64,000 nt of DNA from Procambarus clarkii (lineage: Eukaryota; Arthropoda; Malacostraca; Decapoda; Cambaridae). The stretch is taken from assembly GCF_040958095.1 (NCBI RefSeq), contig NC_091208.1, positions 6,293,193-6,357,192 on the forward strand. The letters run 5' to 3'. A model generated the notes under the pieces. The model had not been told where the DNA came from and searched no databases. It saw only the letters and a list, made by a program, of their open reading frames with translations. The translations under genes and the position numbers were made by a program. The number at the start of each line of letters is the position of its first letter. The stretch's first letter is position 1. Below, one piece after another: positions 1 through 9,556 of the stretch.

Positions 1-55
1 AGTGACCTTGAGTATACTGTTACTCGCCCCTCTAATATGGTGGTGAACCCCGACA
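1..55 (+). repeat. Probable 3' end of an LTR (cut by window edge)
   Basis: The sequence ends in ACA at 53-55 and is followed at 57 by TGGCGACCTTGCCAGGATC, which has the TGG start and position of a retroviral-type primer binding site. A gag-like ORF starts 100 bases later, which fits LTR, primer site, gag order. The matching tRNA was not identified and the upstream LTR lies outside the window. Confidence 0.45.
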
Positions 56-155
56 TTGGCGACCTTGCCAGGATCACGATCAAGATAAAGGTTGCCGTTG
101 TGGTACTTTGCAGTGGTATTAGGTATCAGGTACAGGTTATCACTCATAGCACAAG

Positions 156-930
156 ATGGAGGATGATAAAGTAACAAGGTTCATTGACACTAGGGATGAG
201 CAGGTGCTGGAGGAGTGCACCAAGGCAGAGTTACAGTCAATAGCAGACCATTTTGGGATAAAGCTGAGATCTTCCAAAGTGGGAGAGAGAAGACTGGAGA
301 TCATGGCACAGCTCAGGGCACGAGATGAAGCTTTAGTGGAGGAACGGCCACAAACACCTGCCAGTGTGGGAGAACCGCTGAGCATCGGTGGAAGCAGCAG
401 GGGATCCAGCGGCAGCAGGCGCAGCGTTAAGCTGGAGATAATGAAGCTGCAGCTGGAAGCACAACTGAAGCGGGAAGAACAGGAACGAGAGGCACAGCTG
501 AAAAGGGAAGAGCGAGAAGCAGAAGCACAGCAGCGCAAAGAAGAGCGAGAAGCAGAAGCACAGCAGCGCAAAGAAGAGCGAGAAGCAGAAGCACAGCAGC
601 GCAGAGAAGAGCGAGAGGCACAGCAGCGCAGAGAAGAGTGAGAGGCACATCAGCGCAAAGAAGAGCGAGAAGCACAGCTGCGCAGGGAAGAACAAGAGCG
701 AGAAGCACAGCTGAGACGAGAGGAGCACGAGCTAGAAGCTAGACTGAAACAGCAGGAGATAGAAGCTAACAAGGATGTGGAGCTGAAGCGAGCTGAGCTA
801 GGGCTAGCTCCACCTGTTCCGCCACAGCAGGAAGACCGCCGAGTGAGGGAGCGAGATTTGCCGGTCTTTGTACCAAATGAAGCTGAAGGTTTCTTCGACC
901 ACTTCGAGAGGGTCGCCACCTTGAAGAATT
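156..930 (+). pseudogene. Truncated gypsy gag, N-terminal SAP-like and coiled-coil part
   Basis: The ORF starts MEDDKVTRFID and encodes an N-terminal helical segment (about residues 20-60) of the SAP-like type found at the start of Gag in several arthropod Ty3/gypsy elements. A Ser/Gly-rich linker follows, then a long charged coiled coil made of near-identical Glu/Arg/Gln/Ala units. A TGA at 639-641 interrupts the frame. After it the same frame stays open through more EREAQ units to about 930, where the start of a capsid-like segment (FFDHFERVATLK) stops at a TAG inside a hairpin. Capsid, zinc knuckle and pol are missing. Similar Gag N-termini occur in the two minus-strand gypsy elements at 24.4 kb and 27.1 kb. 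This is a 5' fragment of an LTR retrotransposon, not a host gene. Confidence 0.7.
475..735 (+). repeat. 33-bp-class minisatellite inside gag coiled coil
   Basis: Units of the form cagcagcgcaaagaagagcg repeat with small changes and stay mostly in phase with the reading frame, so the array lengthens the charged coiled coil. The phase suggests selection while the element was coding, or simple slippage in multiples of three. Confidence 0.75.
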
Positions 931-968
931 AGTTGTGCATTAATTGGCCAGCCAATTAATGCACAACT
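931..968. repeat. Perfect 18-bp-arm hairpin at gag/repeat junction
   Basis: Positions 931-948 and 951-968 are exact reverse complements around a CA loop. The right arm continues into the foldback repeat family, which also has ATGCACAACT at 29103. The left arm therefore looks like a snap-back copy made when gag was joined to the repeat. Confidence 0.8.
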
Positions 969-1462
969 ATATTCTACCCACCTCAAGACTCCGCTCCAAT
1001 ATAGAAGCATCAAGAAATATGGACCAATAGGCTTTCTACAATCACTTCCATTTCAATACCCATTGTTTCGTGTTCTGTCTTGTGTTGATGAAATTAATAC
1101 CCTATTAATGCCACCTCTTGTTCTGTCTTGTGTTGATGAAATTAATACCCTATTAATGCCACCTCACCCCATCCACCTCACTCAAATGTAGATATAAACA
1201 AAACCGGAGATGTGTAAGTTCTATTCAGTTGTGTATTTGTAAACTAAAGTCTTTGAAAATGTAATAAGTTTTACGAAACGCGCTCGTGTCGCGTCAGACT
1301 AGAAATAAAAATGAATTTTGGTGAATTGATTTTTGGAATGACCTCCAACAGTGAAAAGAAATGTACGAAAGATTGAGAAAATTTGTGTTAGAATTATTAA
1401 TCTTACTTTTTCGGTCATATTTAATAATATATGTCTACAGGAACGACTGCTACCAAAATATA

Positions 1463-1465
<3 letters not shown>
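955..1465 (+). repeat. Foldback repeat C, one arm plus core
   Basis: This stretch matches 29101-29570 nearly base for base. It includes two copies of a TGTTCTGTCTTGTGTTGATG block, a conserved stretch around ACGAAACGCG, and a short frame beginning MNFGE (1311 onward). It runs into the (TA)n tract. In the second location the same sequence forms both arms of an inverted repeat. I do not recognise a known family, and the conserved short frame has no assignable function. Confidence 0.7.

Positions 1466-1541
<76 letters not shown>
1466..1541. repeat. (TA)n microsatellite
   Basis: A nearly pure TA tract lies between foldback repeat C and the 3' end of the R2-type element. Apparent IYIY-type proteins here are artefacts of the dinucleotide repeat. 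Confidence 0.98.
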
Positions 1542-1544
<3 letters not shown>

Positions 1545-1682
1545 ATTCATAATTATTATAATACAATATATATATATTATCTTCTCCTACCACCCCCATT
1601 CTTTTGTATGTACACATATATATTTACTTTATTTGAACTTTGTTACAAAAAAGGAGTTACATATGGGTTACAAAGATGGTTG

Positions 1683-4652
1683 TCATAGGTTGTCGAGTTC
1701 CTCCAGCTCCTCAGATGGCGGGCAGGAACCCTGGATGCAGTGCGCATTTCCCCTCTGTATCGCCACACTGAGGCGCTGGAAAAGAAAGCTTGCAGCTCTC
1801 GGGTCCCTTGTTGTTTCAATGAGCCTAGAACCCAGTTCCTTCAAAAAACTGGTAGCACTTTTACCCCAGGCGCCGAGCGTCTCAGAAGCAATGGGGACAA
1901 AATTGTAGTGGTGATCCAGTTCTCTATACTTACGGGATTTGGCTGCTTCCCTGTGGGTGGCAGCGCCACCTGGTTGTGCAACACTGAGGTTAATGTAGGT
2001 GTTAGCCAGGGTTGATACGCACGTGTAGTCCCATACCAACTGCTTGCCATTCTTCCAGGGGTTCACTGTGATACCATCCGGGCGACCAATAAGAGCATCA
2101 GAGTTACGGGGCGTTAGGTAACGGGGCTCTCTTTCAGCTGGGCATCCAGCTGTAGTGAGGCTCCTCTTGATGATGTCGTTAACTTCACTGTGCCTCGAGT
2201 GCCATCCCCCTGTGCTTTGGCAGAGTAGGCCATGGTGACCGTACCTGTCAGCCACCACCTCGCCGCAAATACACCTATATCTGGTGTGGATTGGGGCAGC
2301 AAGGCGGAGGGCCACAGCAATTCGGAGGGCGTGTGGTGTGAGACGCGTGCCAGTTGCCGACATTGGGGTTGCTAACAGGAAATCCCCTGCATGTGGTGCT
2401 GCTACTGCTGTGAGGCGAGCAATGTTGTGTTGTGTTGTTGCAGCACCCAGGCACTCTGCAGCAACTTGGTCTACAATGGGACCATCCCAGCTGAATTGCT
2501 TGTGGGATTTTGGGGATGGTGGTTGAGGTGATTGGCCTGCACGAGAGGCCCACTCTGTGGCACAGCGTGTAAAATTGGGATCATGTACACCTGCCAGCTG
2601 ATGTAAGTGGGCAGGTAGAATTTCCTTCACAAGGTCGTCGGATGCTGATAAGGAGGACAGGAAGGCTGGAACAGCGATTTGCGTTGCTGTTCGAACTCCG
2701 AGGCCCCCAAGTCTTACGGGAAGAGAGGCTTGTTTCCACTGTAGGTCATCGAGAGAGAGGTTAAGGGCTTTTTCTAGCATTGATTTCAGTAACCGGTCAT
2801 ACTCACTTAGTTTTTGGCTACTGTAAGATGGTGAACACCTCAGAAAGTAGGTTAACCTGGGGAGGGACAGACATCTGGTGATGAGGTAGAGTGCATCATG
2901 AGCATCAATATCCTCAATCCTCCCATCCATCCTCTTAAGGTCGGCGATTTTCTTATCAAGGACCTCATCGATGGCTTTCAACCCCAGGGGAGCTCCTAGG
3001 AGTGTGCTGTCTTCAGGTTTAGTTTTATGGATATTTGGCAGAAGACCCTCTATTCTCTCTACGATGCCCTGGTTGGAACATATTATTTCACATTTAGAAG
3101 GGTTCAGGGTGAGGCCTAAAACTGCACCTTGCTCCTGGATTTTTCTGATGTCCTCCAGGAGGGAGTCTTGGGAACCAGCTAGGGTACCATCATCCAAGAA
3201 CCAGATGTTAAGCTCGCTGGACAGGACCTCTGTGACTTGTTTGATGACTAAGCAGAAAAGGAGAGGAGCGAGGGGGTCACCCTGTTGGACGCCTTCTCGC
3301 GAGTCAATTTCATGTTCGCCAAAAAGTAGCTTAAGATCCATACTGTAGCATGAATGTACAAAAGGGTAGAGGGAAGGGAAATGACTATGAACCGCACGGA
3401 GTACAGCATCCCTCCGCACCAAATTGAAGGCATTTTTGAAATCTAGCTTGATAAGGGCCTTTTCGTCTGTGATGTTGGCGATGAAGGCTCGAGCTGCATG
3501 GGCTGCCGCCTCACACCCTTGTGGAATGCCAAACCCGAGCTGTTTTGGCTTCAGCATGTTGGCCGCTGCATCACTAACTGTTCTTGCAGCTGCCTTTGCG
3601 ACGAGACGCCGGAGAGAATTGCCCACAGCTATTGGCCTGATCCCTCCATCCTTTTTCTTTAGAGCACAGAGAGATGCTCCAAAAAAGATAGGTCTTATGG
3701 ACGCTGGTATGTTGCCAGCTAGACATGTGTTGGTGAATCTGGTTAGTTCCACCAAGAGGTTCTTTGCAATGTCACCCAGTGCAGGGTTGAGCATTTGCTT
3801 GAGGTGGTTGGGTTTTAGTCCTGTGAACCCACCTGCTGATCCTGTAGGGAAGGACATGGCTGCTTTATGGACCACAGATTCAGCCACCCAGAGAGGTTCT
3901 GCTCCGGTAGCCCCCACTTGTACAATGTCGTCCTCACGCGGAGCCCTGGGTGGGTGTTTCTCCCTTAGGGCTTGAGCTGTTGCTGCATCTCTGTCGGCAA
4001 TTGAGTCCTCACTGGTGATGACTCTTATTGCGCCAATAGTGTTTCCTTCTTCTATTTTCTTGGTGACTGATGTTCTGATTTTTGATGTCTCGGATATGCC
4101 ACTGTTGCTCTTCCTGCCGTGGGTGTTTCTCGCGCGAGTGGGAAGGCGCACCTGGTTGTCCTCCCTGGGAAAATCATTTATAGCTTTGATGACTGAGGCA
4201 GCTAAGGTTTTGTCTCTCCTTGCAGGGGTGGCTAGACATATGTTGCCAAACATTAGGAGGTTGTGCCATGCTTGGGTCGTTCCAGGAGAGTCGTTGACCT
4301 TTCTCAGGAGGGCAGATAATTTGGCTGCTGCATGGGGGCGGGCTGCTTTAGGGATGTGTTGCAAGGTTCTGGCCGATGTTGCTTTGATAGCTTCTAATAA
4401 ATTTTCTGTGGGAATGAAGGTCTGGGAGGTGTTTTGCCTTACGGGCGGTGTGGGCTGTTGATTGGTGTTCTCCCTGGGAGGGCGCCCAGAACCCAAACAC
4501 CTGGCTCCGTCGTGGTAATGAATGCGCACATTATCGTCACTCAACCGGATATAGCATACCCGGTCACACGTCTGACATCTACCTTGTCTACCCCTGTTTG
4601 ATGGCTCATCTTGGCTTGGAGAAGCCTGGCTATCTGTTGGGAGCTGCGACAT
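1683..4652 (-). CDS. R2-type reverse transcriptase with restriction-like endonuclease
   Basis: The frame is open upstream to 4826, but the Met at 4652 (MSQLPTDSQ) lies at the position of the start in the second subfamily, so it is chosen here. The product is about 989 aa. Residue numbers below count from 4826. An N-terminal Cys/His cluster (CQTC then H-x-H and C, about 84-108) is a likely nucleic-acid-binding finger. RT motifs follow: KKKDGGIRPIAVGN, LGFGIPQGCEA, KLDFKNAFN, GVQQGDPLAPLLF, and the catalytic IWFLDDGTLAG (about 543-550), with FLDD in place of the usual FADD/YADD. The C-terminal part has CICG, HHGLLC and RHSEVN, then RPDGITVNPWKNGKQLVWDYT at roughly 910-932 (in the genome about 2025-2090). 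This is the arrangement of the R2-type PD-(D/E)xK endonuclease. The protein would copy its RNA at a nicked target. No stop or frameshift was seen, so this may be an active or recently active copy. Confidence 0.85.
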   Translation of the reverse strand: MSQLPTDSQASPSQDEPSNRGRQGRCQTCDRVCYIRLSDDNVRIHYHDGARCLGSGRPPRENTNQQPTPPVRQNTSQTFIPTENLLEAIKATSARTLQHIPKAARPHAAAKLSALLRKVNDSPGTTQAWHNLLMFGNICLATPARRDKTLAASVIKAINDFPREDNQVRLPTRARNTHGRKSNSGISETSKIRTSVTKKIEEGNTIGAIRVITSEDSIADRDAATAQALREKHPPRAPREDDIVQVGATGAEPLWVAESVVHKAAMSFPTGSAGGFTGLKPNHLKQMLNPALGDIAKNLLVELTRFTNTCLAGNIPASIRPIFFGASLCALKKKDGGIRPIAVGNSLRRLVAKAAARTVSDAAANMLKPKQLGFGIPQGCEAAAHAARAFIANITDEKALIKLDFKNAFNLVRRDAVLRAVHSHFPSLYPFVHSCYSMDLKLLFGEHEIDSREGVQQGDPLAPLLFCLVIKQVTEVLSSELNIWFLDDGTLAGSQDSLLEDIRKIQEQGAVLGLTLNPSKCEIICSNQGIVERIEGLLPNIHKTKPEDSTLLGAPLGLKAIDEVLDKKIADLKRMDGRIEDIDAHDALYLITRCLSLPRLTYFLRCSPSYSSQKLSEYDRLLKSMLEKALNLSLDDLQWKQASLPVRLGGLGVRTATQIAVPAFLSSLSASDDLVKEILPAHLHQLAGVHDPNFTRCATEWASRAGQSPQPPSPKSHKQFSWDGPIVDQVAAECLGAATTQHNIARLTAVAAPHAGDFLLATPMSATGTRLTPHALRIAVALRLAAPIHTRYRCICGEVVADRYGHHGLLCQSTGGWHSRHSEVNDIIKRSLTTAGCPAEREPRYLTPRNSDALIGRPDGITVNPWKNGKQLVWDYTCVSTLANTYINLSVAQPGGAATHREAAKSRKYRELDHHYNFVPIASETLGAWGKSATSFLKELGSRLIETTRDPRAASFLFQRLSVAIQRGNAHCIQGSCPPSEELEELDNL

Positions 4653-4654
4653 GG

Positions 4655-4700
4655 GCGGGCGCTGGGCTGGCGCTGGGCGGGCGCTGGGCGGGAAGGTGGA
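4655..4700. repeat. GGCGCTGGGCG short tandem repeat in R2-type leader
   Basis: Several units of about 10-11 bases (gggcgctgggc) lie just upstream of the chosen start codon on the minus strand. The second R2-type subfamily has an unrelated but equally GC-rich short repeat in the same place. Confidence 0.7.
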
Positions 4701-4829
4701 CGGCGGGTGGAGACTGGAGGGTGGGCGGCGGTTGGAGGCTGGGGGGGTGATCAGCTGGCCGTGGCACTTACTACTCAGGTGAGTGGTAATACATATACCA
4801 CCTCTATACAAAGTGTGGGTATACACCCA

Positions 4830-5523
4830 CTACACAATATGTGGGTATACATTGGGTGGGTGGGTAGCGTAGACACACATGGGAGCCTCCCGGCTTCTAT
4901 GGGCGGGTGGCAAGGTGGCCTCGTGGGTGGGGAGGCGACGTGGTGGGGTGGGTAGGAGGGGGAAGAGCAGGTACTTCCCGGCCTGGGCGCTGGGTGGGGG
5001 CGGGGGTCAGGGCGACACTAACACTGGTATAATTTCCCCGTATATTACTGCACAATAATGAATGAATCACACACTTGTAATCTGACTCACTGCACGTGTG
5101 ATGTACTCACAATATGATAGATATGTTGCGCCAATTATCGCTGACAACGTAACTTGTTCAGCAAAACTTTCAAAAAAGAAAAACACAAAACACTGTTTGG
5201 CACACGCGTAACCCCCACCTCTCTCTCCTGACCACACAACACCCCTCACTCACCCCCCACCTCCCCTCACTATGGGAGGCCTGCAGGGTCCATCCTGGCC
5301 CCTCACTCCAGCCTCCATGACTCCTCACTGCCAACCCACCTGTTTTGATAAGTTTTCACATAGATGGTACACCGTAGGCACTTCCGGCCACTCCCACGTC
5401 TGCTTGGTGTATTCACGGTGAATATGGTTGAGTCTTGGTACGGTGAGGCCAAGATGTCTCAGGGTAATGGCTGAGAAGGCAGCAGCTCCTCCGCCACACG
5501 TCCGTCCCCTAGGCCTCTCCCCC
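4830..5523. other. Non-coding stretch upstream of R2-type ORF
   Basis: A GC-rich segment with TGTGGGTATACA duplications near 4817-4850 and a pyrimidine-rich block near 5210-5300 leads into a unique-looking segment (5310-5520). I see no protein domain. It probably combines element leader and older flank. Confidence 0.5.
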
Positions 5524-5551
5524 ATATATATATATATATATATATATATAT
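5524..5551. repeat. (TA)n microsatellite
   Basis: A TA tract immediately precedes the truncation point of R2-type copy 3. Confidence 0.95.
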
Positions 5552-5552
5552 T

Positions 5553-5998
5553 TCAACTTTAGCCAATACCTATGTTGACTTCAGTGCTACACAAGCAGGA
5601 GGAGCTGCCAATCATCGGGAAGCGGCCAAGTCACGTAAATACAGAGACCTTGAGCACCACTACAATTTTGTCCCCATTGCCTCAGAGACACTTGGTGCCT
5701 GGGGTAAAAGTGCTGCTAGCTTTTTGAAGGAGTTGGGGTCTAAGCTAATAGAAACAACTAGAGACCCTAGAGCTGCCAGTTTTCTTTTTCAGCGCCTTAG
5801 TGTGGCAATCCAGAGAGGAAATGCTCACTGCATCCATGGTTCCTGCCCGCCATCTGAGGAGCTGGAAGAGCTGTACAACTTGTGACAAGCAGCCTTGCAC
5901 CCTGCATGTAATCAATATTGTAACTTTTTTTTGTGTAATGACATTTTCAAATAAAGTTAGATAAATATACACACATACCAAAAGAATAGGGGTGGTAG
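5553..5998 (+). mobile_element. R2-type element copy 3, 5'-truncated
   Basis: Only the last 110 or so codons (5553-5885, stop TGA) and the 3' tail remain. The protein end (AAKSRKYRDLEHHYNFVP onward) is almost the same as the C-terminus of copy 1 and stays in frame. Truncation at the 5' side is typical of incomplete target-primed reverse transcription. The break lies directly after a (TA)n tract and the 3' tail ends GGTGGTAGGAGAAGAAAA. Confidence 0.85.
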
Positions 5999-6008
5999 GA
6001 GAAGAAAA

Positions 6009-6120
6009 TACCGAAGTGCTCAGTGAGGATCCACAAGGTCTTCTCTGAGTACTCTTTATTTTCTTCTCCGAGGCTATGGGTCCCTACACTTGCACCAGAG
6101 GTGGTACCACTTCTAGGATT

Positions 6121-6121
<1 letters not shown>
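6009..6121 (+). repeat. Repeat unit A (left arm)
   Basis: This block has an inverted counterpart at about 6690-6795: shared segments include ttattttcttctccgaggct and the stretch around ggtaccac. It separates the R2-type 3' tail from the (TA)n tract on both sides of the palindromic element. It is not present after the tail of copy 1, so it is not part of the R2-type element. Confidence 0.7.

Positions 6122-6123
<2 letters not shown>

Positions 6124-6176
<53 letters not shown>
6124..6176. repeat. (TA)n microsatellite
   Basis: TA tract bordering the left end of palindromic element B, copy 1. Confidence 0.97.
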
Positions 6177-6795
<619 letters not shown>

Positions 6796-6800
6796 CCAAT

Positions 6801-8292
6801 ATTATCTTCTCCTACCACCCCCATTCTTTTGTGTGTACAGATATATATTTACAGTACTTTATTTGAACTTTGTTACAAAAAAGGAGTTACATATGGGTTA
6901 CAAAGATGGTTATCATAGGTTGTCGAGTTCCTCCAGCTCCTCAGATGGAGGGCAGGAACCCTGGATGCAGTGCGCATTTCCCCTCTGTATCGCCACACTG
7001 AGGCGCTGGAAAAGAAAGCTTGCAGTTCTTGGGTCCCTTGTTGTTTCAATGAGCCTAGAACCCAGTTCCTTAAAAAAACTGGTAGCACTTTTACCCCAGG
7101 CGCCGAGTGTCTCAGAAGCAATGGGGACAAAATTGTAGTGGTGATCCAGTTCTCTATACTTACGGGATTTGGCTGCTTCCCTGTGGGTGGCAGCGCCACC
7201 TGGTTGTGCAACACTGAGGTTAATGTAGGTGTTAGCCAGGGTTGATACGCACGTGTAGTCCCATACCAACTGCTTGCCATTCTTCCAGGGGTTCACTGTG
7301 ATACCATCCGGGCGACCAATAAGAGCATCAGAGTTACGGGGCGTTAGGTAACGGGGCTCTCTTTCAGCTGGGCATCCAGCTGTGGTGAGGCTCCTCTTGA
7401 TGACGTCGTTAACTTCACTGTGCCTCGAGTGCCATCCCCCTGTGCTTTGGCAGAGTAGGCCATGGTGGCCGTACCTGTCAGCCACCACCTCGCCGCAAAT
7501 ACACCTATATCTGGTGTGGATTGGGGCAGCAAGGCGGAGGGTCACAGCAATTCGGAGGGCGTGTGGTGTGAGATGCGTGCCAGTTGCCGACATTGGGGTT
7601 GCTAACAGGAAATCCCCTGCATGTGGTGCTGCTACTGCTGTGAGGCGAGCAATGTCGTGTTGTGTTGTTGCAGCACCCAGGCACTCTGCAGCAACTTGGT
7701 CTACAATGGGGCCATCCCAGCTGGATTGCTTGTGGGCTTTTGGGGATGGTGGTTGAGGTGATTAGCCTGCACGAGAGGCCCACTCTGTGGCACAGCGTGT
7801 AAAATTGGGATCATGTACACCTGCCAGCTGATGTAAGTGGGCAGGTAGAATTTCCTTCACAAGGTCGTCGGATGCTGATAAGGAGGAGAGGAAGGCTGGA
7901 ACAGCGATTTGCGTTGCTGTTCGAACTCCGAGGCCCACAAGTCTTACGGGAAGAGAGGCTTGTTTCCACTGTAGGTCATCGAGAGAGATGTTAAGGGCTT
8001 TTTCTAGCATTGATTTCAGTAACCGGTCATACTCACTTAGTTTTTGGCTACTGTAAGATGGTGAACACCTCAGAAAGTAGGTTAACCTGGGGAGGGACAG
8101 ACATACGGTGATGAGGTAGAGTGCATCATGAGCATCAATATCCTCAATCCTCCCATCCATCCTCTTAAGGTCGGCGATTTTCTTATCAAGGACCTCATCG
8201 ATGGCTTTCAACCCCAGGGGAGCTCCTAGGAGTGTGCTGCCTTCAGGTTTAGTTTTATGGATATTTGGCAGAAGACCCTCTATTCTCTCTAC
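6801..8292 (-). mobile_element. R2-type element copy 2, 3' portion
   Basis: This is close in sequence to copy 1 over its 3' half. It is the downstream portion of a 5'-truncated element whose other piece lies at 13837-13976, beyond an LTR retrotransposon. The 3' tail ends with the same GGTGGTAGGAGAAGATAAT as copy 1. Confidence 0.85.
6913..8292 (-). pseudogene. R2-type RT C-terminal half and endonuclease, broken
   Basis: Reading frames 6913-7593, 7505-7783 and 7762-8211 together cover the protein from the RT thumb region to the stop. Frames change around 7550-7780, so at least one frameshift or stop separates them. The endonuclease block RPDGITVNPWKNGKQLVWDY is intact near 7250-7310, as are the CICG and RHSEVN motifs. 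The catalytic FLDDG segment would lie in the separated piece near 13970 and is cut there. The copy cannot make a full protein. Confidence 0.8.
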
Positions 8293-9537
8293 TGTAACAA
8301 ACTAGGCTGTTGTAAGAATTATCCAGAGTGGTTTATCGACAAAAGAGAATGGGAAGCTGAGCCGCATGGTGACCTGACCCCCAGGGGGATTCGCGGTGGA
8401 AATAACCGACGCTTTGTTCATAGCTGCGTATAATGAATCATCCTATAGTATTCAGTAATTTAGAGAAATTAGCCTTTATTCATTTTGCATTAAAATTGTA
8501 TTGTATAATAGTACTGGATACAATATCAAGAGTATTCTAATTATTGAGTTTAAGTCACCATCAGTGACGTCACGAATCAGATCTAACTTCTAAGGCGGAG
8601 TGACCGGCGGTCATAGGTCAGCAGGGTTGACATGTCTAGTATTTCTCAAAGTTCAATTAACCATTTTGGGGATCGGGAACAGCTCTGCCGTTAGATGTTT
8701 GTAATTTAATTCAGTAAAATAATTCAACCAGTCTGGATCAATTAAGTACAACAGAGGTTAATTGTTATAACTTAAACCTGGCTAGTAACTTGGTAAAACT
8801 TTGACTAGGCGGAAGGATACAATGTTCTAGTCTGGGCTAGGCCAGACGAGGACAAATCAGTGTGGAAACGGGAGCAGCGGGGATAAGAGGCCAACCATCT
8901 TACCTCTCCCCAAGACCAGCCCCAACATCTAGAGCTGTGGTCGCCCAAGGTATAGTTGCTATTGTTAATTATAGGGATAGTCTTCTCATTTGCCATTCAG
9001 GTCAAGTAGGGAGTGTTAAAGTGATAGGGAGTGAACATATTTAGATTTTGTTTTAGTTTTCTTTTAATAAATTAAATTTGTTATTAATTTGCATTTTATT
9101 GTTTCCATTTGGTTATGTGTATACTTGTCCTGGTCACGTGGTCCACACGAGGCAGAGTTGTATTGGGCGCCGATTCTAACATCGAATCGGAATTATCATT
9201 ACCGTGTAATTTATTCCACACTCAAGGTCATCGTTTATAGTGGGGATCAAGCCCCTAGGTTGATTAATTAGCGTGATCGATCCAGACCTCGATCATTGCT
9301 CTGTGTTACTGGTCTGGTGGTGGCAGCGTAGAGGCGACTCTAGGGTTTTGATCAGAGCCTAGGTCACGTCATACTGGGTGTAGAATCCTAAGTCGGTCAA
9401 TCGTCTTAGGACCACGTGGCGTGGAGTTGGCTTTGGTAAAAGTTTTGGAGTCCCTTGGTAGAGAATAAAAAGTAAGAATACGGGTAGAGGGCAAAGAAGG
9501 AAGAGATAAGAGAGGGAGAACCCGAACCCGTGTTACA
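8293..9537 (+). repeat. Left LTR of LARD-like element
   Basis: Begins TGTAACAAACTAGG and ends CCCGTGTTACA. AATAAA at 9066-9071 could be the polyadenylation signal. No difference from the right LTR was seen on line-by-line comparison. Short frames at 8805-9271 recur exactly in the right LTR and are not genes. Confidence 0.92.
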
Positions 9538-9538
9538 A

Positions 9539-9556
9539 TGGTGGCAGCGGTGGGAT
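9539..9556 (+). promoter_or_regulatory. Primer binding site, tRNA-Leu type
   Basis: TGGTGGCAGCGGTGGGAT lies one base after the left LTR. It is the exact complement of the 3' end of metazoan tRNA-Leu(AAG) including CCA, as I remember that tRNA. It sets the plus orientation of the element. Confidence 0.8.

Larger units (their letters stand above)
1577..5300 (-). mobile_element. R2-type non-LTR retrotransposon, copy 1
   Basis: A single long ORF (1683-4652) is followed by a 3' tail of about 100 bases that ends in GGTGGTAGGAGAAGATAAT next to a (TA)n tract. Other copies end at the same tail sequence, which fixes the 3' edge. The 5' leader is GC-rich with short repeats, and its upstream limit is not clear. 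The single ORF, C-terminal endonuclease and simple-repeat flank fit the R2/R4 superfamily, which includes lineages that target simple repeats. Confidence 0.75.

Noticed and set aside
1351..1908. Open frames rich in Ile-Tyr over (TA)n tracts here and at 6.0-6.8, 28.7, 29.5, 38.5 and 39.4 kb
   Set aside because: They come from stop-free reading of the TA dinucleotide in both phases and have no gene context.
4448..4955. Plus-strand Trp/Gly-rich frames opposite the R2-type N-terminus
   Set aside because: Antisense shadow of the GC-rich start of the R2-type ORF and its leader.
8805..9271. Two 60-codon frames repeated exactly at 13100-13566
   Set aside because: They lie inside the two LTRs of one element and recur only because the LTRs are copies.
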